DNA from: CAJQQY01 sp964352225
GTDB lineage: Bacteria; Bacteroidota; Bacteroidia; Chitinophagales; Saprospiraceae
Direction: 5' to 3'
Assembly (NCBI GenBank): GCA_964352225.1
Contig: CAYGRM010000069.1
Coordinates: 1-21,896, forward strand
DNA: 21,896 nucleotides
A program made the position numbers and the translations under genes. The notes under the pieces were generated by a model. That model worked only from the letters and a program-made list of their open reading frames with translations. It ran no database searches and was not told the DNA's origin. This document shows, piece by piece, positions 17,301 through 21,896 of the stretch (position 1 is the stretch's first letter; each line of letters opens with the position of its first letter).

Positions 17301-20300
17301 CAACAATGGATGGAGTTATTTTATCTGATACAACTTCGTTAATGCCAACGGTCGGAGCAAGTGGAACTTATGTTTTAACCGTCGAAAATACCCTTTACGG
17401 CTCGACTGCATCAGATACAGTTTTTGTCGAAAATTTAGCGATTTTACCTTCTGTTGATTTAGCCGTAAATACATTGTTAAGCTGTATAAATACTAGTGTT
17501 TTGGTGGATGGAAGTAACTCCTCTGCTGGTGCTGGTTTTATATATTCATGGAGTACGAATGATGGAAATATAGCTGCAATCATCGGAGAAGATTCTATTT
17601 CCGTTGATGAGCCAGGTTTTTATATTTTAGAAATTACCAACACTTCAAATGGTTGCGTTTCTACTGATAGTATTGAAGCATTTCAAAATGTTGATCTACC
17701 AATTTCGGATGCAGGAACTGGAGGGGAATTGAATTGTTATAACCTACCTACCGGACAGGCAGGCAATACAATTACATTAGACGGAAGTAATTCATCAATT
17801 GGAAATAATTTTGTTTACAGTTGGACAACTTTAAATGGAAATATTGTTTCTGGAGATTCCACATTAAGTCCAATGATTGACTTAATGGGAACTTATGTTT
17901 TAGAAGTTTTAGATACAGTTAATGGTTGTTTTGCTCAAAGTTCAGTTATTGTTACGGAGAATTTTATTTCACCAAATGCTGATGCAGGAATGACGGATGT
18001 ACTAACTTGTATTGATTCTATTTTGACTTTAGATGGGACAGCTTCTTCGCAAGGAAATAATTTCAATTATGAGTGGATTACGAATGATGGTAATATTTTA
18101 AATGGAGAAAATACTTTGAATCCGCAAGTCGATTCTTCAGGAAATTATCAACTTGTTGTTTTTGATTCTTTAAATGGATGTTCGGATACTTCAACTGTTT
18201 TTATTAATTCCAATTTTATCCCGCCTTCGGCAAATGCGGGAATGGATGTTCAAATTGATTGTGGAATAGGAAGTACATTGTTAGATGGAAATGGTTCTTC
18301 TATGGGTGCTGAATTTTCTTACTCATGGACTACCTCAAATGGTAATATTCAAGCTGATTCCAATACCCTTTTTCCTGAAATAACCACAAGTGGAACTTAT
18401 TTTTTAACAGTAGAAAATTCAACTAACGGATGTACGGCAATAGATGAAGTTATTGTTACCTCATCTAATTGTTCGCCAACGGTGATGATCGATTTGCCGG
18501 ATACCTTGACTTGCTTAGTTACTCAAATTACCTTGGATGGAAGTGGATCATCCAATTGGGGAACGATAATATATGAGTGGACAACCAATGATGGAAATAT
18601 TGTTGGTGTCGATAATTTACCTTCAGTCAACGTGAATTTGCCTGGAACTTACCAACTCTTTTTGACGGATACATTGACCAACGAAACTGCTTTTGGAACT
18701 GTGGTTGTAGAAATAAATAATATCAACCCAATTGCGGATGCTGGAAATCCTGATACTTTAAATTGTCTGATAACTAGTTTGAGTTTGAATGGAAGTGCCT
18801 CTTCGATTGGGAATAACTTCATTTATGAATGGACAACTAGTAACGGAAATATAGTGAGTGGTTCAGGTGAAATTCAACCGTTAATTGACGAAGGTGGGAC
18901 GTATGATTTATTAGTAACCAATTCTGAAAACGGATGTACGGCTACCTCCTCTGTTTTAATTACCATTGATACTATTTTGCCAGTAGTTGATGTCGGACTT
19001 CCTGATGATTTGAACTGCGTAGATACGTTGTTATTTTTGAATGGGTTAAGTTCATCTACGGGGAATAATTTTGCTTATGAATGGACGACTGGAGATGGAA
19101 ATATTGTTGGAGATTTTACTACGCTGACTCCTCAAATTAATGGAGCAGGAACTTATGAATTAACAGTCATAAATAACGAGAATTTTTGTGAAGCAACCAA
19201 TGAAATCTTAATTGAGATTGATACCATTGCTCCAACAATCTTGATAGAGCCAACCGAAATGTTGAACTGTGATTTGACCGAATTAGAAATAGATGCCAAT
19301 GGTTCCTCTTCTGGAAATAATTTTACGATCCAATGGCAAACTCAGAATGGCAATATCGTGAATGGTGCAAGCTCTCTTTCTCCACAAATTAATGATGGAG
19401 GTGATTACGAGTTAACTATTTTAAATACGCTTAATGGTTGCTCAACTTCTGAGTTAATTACAGTTTTTCAAGATACCCTCGTTCCAATTTCTGATGCAGG
19501 AAATACGATGGAGTTAAATTGTATTGATACGGTTTTGACCTTAGATGGAAGTAACTCTTCCAATGGAATTGATTTTTCATATCAATGGCAAACTTTCAAT
19601 GGAAATATTCAGAGTGGAGCGAATTCACTTTTCCCAAATATAGACTTGCTAGGTGATTATGAGTTAATTGTAACAGATAATAACAATATGTGCACGTCTG
19701 TAAGTCAAGTGCAAATAACTCAAGATATATTGACTCCAATTGCGATAATTGACTTGCCAGATACTTTGAATTGCCAAACGGAAACTACCGTTTTATCTGC
19801 GGTTAATTCATCTAATGGGTTGATTTACAGTTATTTATGGAGTACGAATAATGGTAATATTGATTTTGGAGAAACTTCTCAAAATCCTCAAGTAAGTGAT
19901 GGAGGGCAATATGTATTGGAAATAACTAATAATGAAAATGGTTGTACCTCAACTGATTTTGTGGAAGTTGTCCAAGATACTATACTACCGATTTCAGAGG
20001 CAGGTGTAACGATGACGTTGACTTGTGTCGATACAATTTTGATCCTCGCGGGAGATGGTTCATCGTCGGGCAATGAGTTTACCTACGAGTGGACAACTAA
20101 TGATGGAAATTTGCTTAATGGAATAAATTCATTGAATCCACTAATTGATGAACAAGGAATTTATGAATTGGAAGTTACGAATAGTAACAATATGTGCACG
20201 TCTTCTGATTTTGTAGAGATTTTGGAAAATATAATTCCTCCTGTGGTTGAAATTAATGCGATAGGTGGACTAATTTTAAATTGTGATGTGAATAGCATTG

Positions 20301-21772
20301 TACTCGATGCAAGTAGCTCTTCGCCAATTGGAGAGGTAAGTTTCGAGTGGAGTACCACTAATGGAAATATAACAATAGGTAGTACTGATCCAAATCCAGA
20401 AGTTGATTTGGAAGGAGACTATCAATTGATTTTAACCAATGAGATCAATGGATGTACCGCAACTGAAATGGTTCAGATAGGAAGTGACTTTGAGTTGCCT
20501 ATTGTGCAGATTTTAGTACCTGATACTTTGACTTGTTTAGATACATTGGTTACAGTTTCTGGAAGTGGTTCTTCTACGGGAAGCGAGTTTGAATATTTGT
20601 GGACGCACACCCTGGGAAACATCGTTTCGGGTGAGACGGAGTTGGAGTGTGTGGTGAATGAATTTGGAGGATATATTTTAACTGTTTTAAATACTGAAAA
20701 CGGGTGTATGGCATCAAAAGCGGTAACCGTTTATCAAGACATAGAAGAACCATTGGCAGATGCTGGAGGAAATTACGAATTTGATTGTATCCAAACAGTA
20801 AAAACACTTCAAGGGAATGGTTCACAAGGAGCAGAATTCACTTATCAATGGACGACTGTTGATGGAAATATTACGGTGGGGGCGACTACTTTACAACCCA
20901 TTGTAGATGCTTTTGGAACTTATGTTTTAACTGTTACGAATCAGGAGAATGGTTGTACGGCTACTTCCACAGCGATAGTTACGGAAGATTTGGATGTGCC
21001 TCAGGATGTGGAATTGGAAATTATCTCTCCATTGTGTTTTGGAGATTATAATGGAAGTATCGAGGTTATGGAAGTGATTGGAGGCGAGGAGCCTTATTTA
21101 TATTCTATCAATGAAAATACTTTTACGGAGTATCCTCTTTTTTCAAATTTACCAGCAGGAAATTATTCTCTCACCATTCAAGATGCTTCAGGATGTGAAT
21201 GGAATTCAATGATTGAGATTACGGAACCACCTGAAGTAATGGTCAGCTTGGGGGAAGATATATATTTGGAGCTAGGGGAAAGTACTGTTTTGCAAGCAAT
21301 GACTAATATCTCTTCATTTGATCTTGATTCTGTTAACTGGATAAATATAGATAATTTGGAATGTGAAGATTGTCTAGAGCAAGCAATAACCCCTCTGTTT
21401 ACATCTGGTTATGGCGTTTTTTTAATGAATGAAAATGGCTGTGCGACTGAGGATGAAATCATCGTATATGTAAATAATAAAAAGAGAATTTATATTCCAA
21501 ATGCATTTTCACCTAATGGTGATGGATACAATGATATATTTATGATTTATGGAGGACTTGGGATAGCTGAAATTGAAACCTTCCAAATTTTTAGCCGATG
21601 GGGAGATTTAGTTTTTGAGAGAAGTAACTTTCAACCAAATGATCCGACCATGGGATGGGATGGATTTTTTAAAGGTGAAAAAATGAACCCAGCAGTTTTT
21701 GTTTTTTTTGCAAAAATAAAATACACCAATGGAGAAACAGAAATAATGAAAGGCGATCTTTTCTTGAAATAA
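11336..21772 (+). CDS. Giant secreted repeat protein (3478 aa), P-domain plus 33 Ig/PKD-like repeats, T9SS type B signal
   Basis: Residues 1-34 form a signal peptide (hydrophobic core WLLLFMLSFIFL, cleavage near MLAQ). A Cys-rich start (GCECVGCEG) precedes a P/Homo B-like jelly roll (about 50-203), with LTITLTSPSGQ and, near its end, GDWTITVTN. A Cys-containing linker follows, then two copies of a short repeat ending in GCDT/GCDS (about 337-434). Next come 33 tandem repeats of about 84 residues (12647-21001), one SprB-like repeat (CFGDYNGSIEV to DASGCEW), and a type B T9SS domain (IYIPNAFSPNGDGYNDIF to KGDLFLK). No enzyme motif is visible. The architecture fits a long surface adhesin or filament; SprB of gliding Flavobacteria is a functional analogue rather than a clear homologue. 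Only about four Lys and one Arg occur between the signal peptide and the sorting domain. The ATG is preceded by an AT-rich leader without Shine-Dalgarno; the gene ends in TAA. Confidence 0.88.
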   Translation: MSKSPKTVFTICSKKWLLLFMLSFIFLQGKMLAQGCECVGCEGPIPISSTSTYTLNISGATNSDISNAAQGICGVYLDVTFEHIWSLTITLTSPSGQSVILMGPYDNFPSTTGFSNWDISFLPCANPVSPDPMASGGFFNDQWTNLQQWAFFTNYTGSYYPYLGCLEDFNFGSVNGDWTITVTNGSSVYDDGNFNGFSIQFCDDSGMGCTACDANAGDLSVVNDIDLCIGENYSGSIAPFYSFGTEPNNQYDYTYIISQNSIIESYEMTPDFSTLSEGTYEMCGLSYLTADVSLIPSPDGSLSVAELETIMTTTAPFCGDISDDCFLVTVYPIPDTIFISDSFCTGETYNYAGNIYSAGGIYYPILPAPIGCDTTVELTLVELELFSQNISETICQGDTFFVENIFHTSTGIYQDTLTTIAGCDSIINLDLTVLNPQISIATPDTLLCSNPEIELDASGSTGGSGVSYIWSTSDGNITGNTNENITTVDAGGKYYFIITQVNSGVVCAAIDSVQVIADQVLPIVSVAMDSMINCDISTIVLDGSGTSTGSEFSYEWTTIDGNILQDTFSLFPTINSGGTYILNVTNSNNDCEAQDSVLILQNTNFPSASAGSDLEINCNNPMVQLDGSSSSQGVEYIYLWTTSDGNILLGNDGLQPTVDSAGTYLLTVTDTFSHCVTIDFVDVTIDTLLPIADAGNDSIVNCFIPEIQLDATNSSQGGQFSYQWSAVSGDPVMSGETTLMPTINMGGLYELVVTNDLTGCSSSSQVTVNQDFIDPAILIDLPVDTITCLAETITIDASGSSTGAIFEYEWTVIGSGNILADTFTLLPQIDLEGMYQLEITNTQNGCTAVEVVEVFANNALPSADAGQNMNIDCSTSSEVILNGNGSVGVEFEYLWTATNGGNILNGETTLSPTVNGDGDYELLVTNTSNGCTQTDLVMVDVDTIPPVAAAGLDTLIDCYNNTITLDGGNSSLGDFSYLWSTTNGTIDLDEMTLQPTISSGGNYELLVTNNQNGCSAFDTVFVGENFVSPIASAGQDTIITCANPTLLLDGNGSSIGSNFSYQWTATNGGNISANPNSLQPEINNAGNYQLLVTNTINGCTSSDEVIVLGDTNFPSVEAGQNMTVDCNSPEVILNGSGSVGVEFEYLWTAINGGNILNGETTLSPTVNGNGDYELLVTNTISGCSQTDLVSVNVDTIPPVANAGVDTLINCYNSTITLDGGDSSLGDFSYLWSTSNGVIDMDAMTLQPTISSGGNYELLVTNNQNGCSAFDTVFVGENFIVPIAAAGQDTFINCTNPIILLNGNGSSIGSNFSYQWTATNGGNISTNPNSLQPEIDSAGNYQIVVTDINNGCTSMDEVVVSANTNLPTADAGNPDTINCNQVVISLDGSSSSFGNDIIYLWTTIDGNIVLGENTLMPQVDSLGNYTLTVTDTISGCSAQSSVEISVDTLAPIANAGVSMELTCDVQNVILDGTNSSMGNGFSYEWTTNSGSIFSNQNSLQPTVNQLGTYYLEVTNDINGCVAEDSVFVSQNITPPISFAGVDTLITCENSTLILDGSGSSIGANFIYQWNATNGGIIDNNDTSLQPQISTPGNYELIVTDTTNGCSATDFLIVDIDTNPPNADAGPSAVIDCNQTILTLDGNNSSMGSIYSYQWTTSNGNILSGENGLSPLVDSAGIYVLEVLNTQNGCSNTSSVTITTNTILPIANAGMDTVITCESNVINLNGTNSSTGNFIYNWTTTGLGIIVNENSLTPEINNSGTYQLEVTSTQNGCISIDEVEVIYDTIAPIADAGLDGNLDCNTTTLTLGGNSSMGANFEYQWTYSAGGNIVTDSTQSTIIVNTGATYNLLITKILNSCTASDEVVVTQDGNLPIAVTNAMDTIRCDSTQLTLDGSGSSVGGNFSYNWTTVDGNIIANENTLFPVVDSTGLYTLTVTNLNNNCEAVAFVDVVLEDCGPIAIAGADGQVDCNFTTTVLDGTGSSIGTEFTYLWTTMDGVILSDTTSLMPTVGASGTYVLTVENTLYGSTASDTVFVENLAILPSVDLAVNTLLSCINTSVLVDGSNSSAGAGFIYSWSTNDGNIAAIIGEDSISVDEPGFYILEITNTSNGCVSTDSIEAFQNVDLPISDAGTGGELNCYNLPTGQAGNTITLDGSNSSIGNNFVYSWTTLNGNIVSGDSTLSPMIDLMGTYVLEVLDTVNGCFAQSSVIVTENFISPNADAGMTDVLTCIDSILTLDGTASSQGNNFNYEWITNDGNILNGENTLNPQVDSSGNYQLVVFDSLNGCSDTSTVFINSNFIPPSANAGMDVQIDCGIGSTLLDGNGSSMGAEFSYSWTTSNGNIQADSNTLFPEITTSGTYFLTVENSTNGCTAIDEVIVTSSNCSPTVMIDLPDTLTCLVTQITLDGSGSSNWGTIIYEWTTNDGNIVGVDNLPSVNVNLPGTYQLFLTDTLTNETAFGTVVVEINNINPIADAGNPDTLNCLITSLSLNGSASSIGNNFIYEWTTSNGNIVSGSGEIQPLIDEGGTYDLLVTNSENGCTATSSVLITIDTILPVVDVGLPDDLNCVDTLLFLNGLSSSTGNNFAYEWTTGDGNIVGDFTTLTPQINGAGTYELTVINNENFCEATNEILIEIDTIAPTILIEPTEMLNCDLTELEIDANGSSSGNNFTIQWQTQNGNIVNGASSLSPQINDGGDYELTILNTLNGCSTSELITVFQDTLVPISDAGNTMELNCIDTVLTLDGSNSSNGIDFSYQWQTFNGNIQSGANSLFPNIDLLGDYELIVTDNNNMCTSVSQVQITQDILTPIAIIDLPDTLNCQTETTVLSAVNSSNGLIYSYLWSTNNGNIDFGETSQNPQVSDGGQYVLEITNNENGCTSTDFVEVVQDTILPISEAGVTMTLTCVDTILILAGDGSSSGNEFTYEWTTNDGNLLNGINSLNPLIDEQGIYELEVTNSNNMCTSSDFVEILENIIPPVVEINAIGGLILNCDVNSIVLDASSSSPIGEVSFEWSTTNGNITIGSTDPNPEVDLEGDYQLILTNEINGCTATEMVQIGSDFELPIVQILVPDTLTCLDTLVTVSGSGSSTGSEFEYLWTHTLGNIVSGETELECVVNEFGGYILTVLNTENGCMASKAVTVYQDIEEPLADAGGNYEFDCIQTVKTLQGNGSQGAEFTYQWTTVDGNITVGATTLQPIVDAFGTYVLTVTNQENGCTATSTAIVTEDLDVPQDVELEIISPLCFGDYNGSIEVMEVIGGEEPYLYSINENTFTEYPLFSNLPAGNYSLTIQDASGCEWNSMIEITEPPEVMVSLGEDIYLELGESTVLQAMTNISSFDLDSVNWINIDNLECEDCLEQAITPLFTSGYGVFLMNENGCATEDEIIVYVNNKKRIYIPNAFSPNGDGYNDIFMIYGGLGIAEIETFQIFSRWGDLVFERSNFQPNDPTMGWDGFFKGEKMNPAVFVFFAKIKYTNGETEIMKGDLFLK
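13919..15433 (+). repeat. Duplicated three-repeat block (repeats 6-8 and 9-11)
   Basis: The block 13919-14677 (759 bp) is followed directly by a close copy 14678-15433 (756 bp). Each unit matches its counterpart three positions along much better than its neighbours: GSVGVEFEYLWTA in 6 and 9, SSLGDFSYLWST in 7 and 10, SSIGSNFSYQWTATNGGNIS in 8 and 11. A 53-base identical run occurs at 14321-14373 and 15077-15129, offset by exactly 756. This indicates a segmental duplication of three repeats at once. Confidence 0.9.
17743..17763 (+). repeat. GC-rich 21-bp imperfect palindrome inserted in frame in repeat 21
   Basis: Arms CCTACCT and AGGCAGG flank ACCGGAC. Repeat 21 reads CYN, then LPTGQAG, then NTITLDG, whereas the parallel segment of repeat 7 (from about 14207) reads CYNNTITLDG with nothing between. 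The extra DNA is exactly 21 bases and its ends can be set precisely at the palindrome. About two thirds of it is G or C in a gene that is mostly A and T. On the minus strand the mismatches become G-U wobbles, giving a possible 8-bp stem. It looks like a small dispersed palindromic element tolerated in coding sequence. There is only one copy in this window, so mobility is inferred. Confidence 0.6.
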
Positions 21773-21843
21773 TTAGTGATTTTGAATGATTATTTAGAAC
21801 TAAATGATTTAGGTAGAAATAGCATTCTAAAATTAAATATGTA

Positions 21844-21896
21844 ATGAAAATGGGGGTTTGGGCTTTCATGTTAACATTTATTGCTTTATCTTGCGA
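21844..21896 (+). CDS. Partial N-terminus of a probable lipoprotein
   Basis: ATG at 21844 starts MKMGVWAFMLTFIALSC and then leaves the window. A short basic start, a hydrophobic core and ALSC resemble a Bacteroidota lipoprotein signal peptide, with lipidation at Cys17. A second ATG two codons later (21850) is an alternative start. It lies 71 bases after the giant gene, in the same orientation, with no clear terminator between them; ATTTAGAACTAAAT at 21792-21805 is too weak. Nothing can be said about the mature protein. Confidence 0.45.
   Translation, partial: MKMGVWAFMLTFIALSC

Larger units (their letters stand above)
12647..21001 (+). repeat. Coding tandem array: 33 Ig/PKD-like repeats of about 252 bp
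   Basis: Consensus by eye is IADAGxDTxINC, about six residues, LDGsgSSxGxxFxYxWTTxNGNI, xxLxPxVDxxGTYxLxVTNTxNGC, then xDxVxVxxDTxxP. One Cys sits at the start of a strand-B-like segment and one in an F-G-turn-like position, so an intradomain disulfide is plausible. Repeats 19 (17198-17449) and 24 (starting 18479) lack the second Cys; repeats 18 and 23 carry an extra one in the terminal linker. Repeat 21 has a 7-residue insertion. The total of 8355 bases averages 84.4 residues per unit. Confidence 0.9.

Noticed and set aside
21792..21805. ATTTAGAACTAAAT as a terminator after the giant gene
   Set aside because: The two-base loop and all-AT short stem with no T-tract make it a weak palindrome only.

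Overview
The window looks like chromosomal DNA of a Bacteroidota bacterium. It is AT-rich by eye, has no obvious Shine-Dalgarno sites, and carries short lipoprotein signals. Most telling, its two giant secreted proteins end in the C-terminal sorting domains of the type IX secretion system (T9SS): one type A (Por_Secre_tail-like) and one type B (gliding-motility/CHU_C-like). A Saprospiria-like lineage is my guess from protein style, not a demonstrated assignment.

Layout from left to right. The left edge (1-120, minus) holds the first 40 codons of a small hydrophobic protein whose start reads surprisingly like photosystem I subunit PsaI. Next is a minus-strand lipoprotein with an Asp-box (375-1439). 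A 619-bp divergent intergenic region leads into a plus-strand reprolysin-like (M12B) zinc metalloprotease at 2059. That frame stops at a TGA (3157-3159). The same frame then continues to 10065 with the rest of the protease fold, a PKD domain, a MAM-like jelly roll, 12 PKD dyads (24 PKD domains) and a type A T9SS signal. I read 2059-10065 as one gene interrupted by a single in-frame stop. A strong bidirectional terminator (10087-10125) separates it from a convergent M23 (LytM) peptidase (10156-10830, minus). A 505-bp divergent region then precedes a 3478-residue protein (11336-21772, plus). That protein has a signal peptide, a P/Homo B-like domain, two short Cys repeats, 33 tandem Ig/PKD-like repeats of about 84 residues, a SprB-like repeat and a type B T9SS signal. 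The right edge (21844 onward) begins a probable lipoprotein.

Functionally this is a cell-surface and secretome region: two very long extracellular proteins, a wall-type endopeptidase and lipoproteins. No operon is evident; the two giants appear separately transcribed, each opposite a minus-strand gene, and the two divergent intergenic regions share a conserved motif. A joint role in adhesion or macromolecule degradation is inference.

Points most worth a second look: the in-frame TGA; the PsaI-like edge ORF; a 21-bp GC-rich palindrome inserted in frame into repeat 21 of the giant; a coordinated cysteine relocation in repeat pairs 18/19 and 23/24; the splitting of cysteines between alternating PKD types; and the near-absence of Lys and Arg over thousands of residues.
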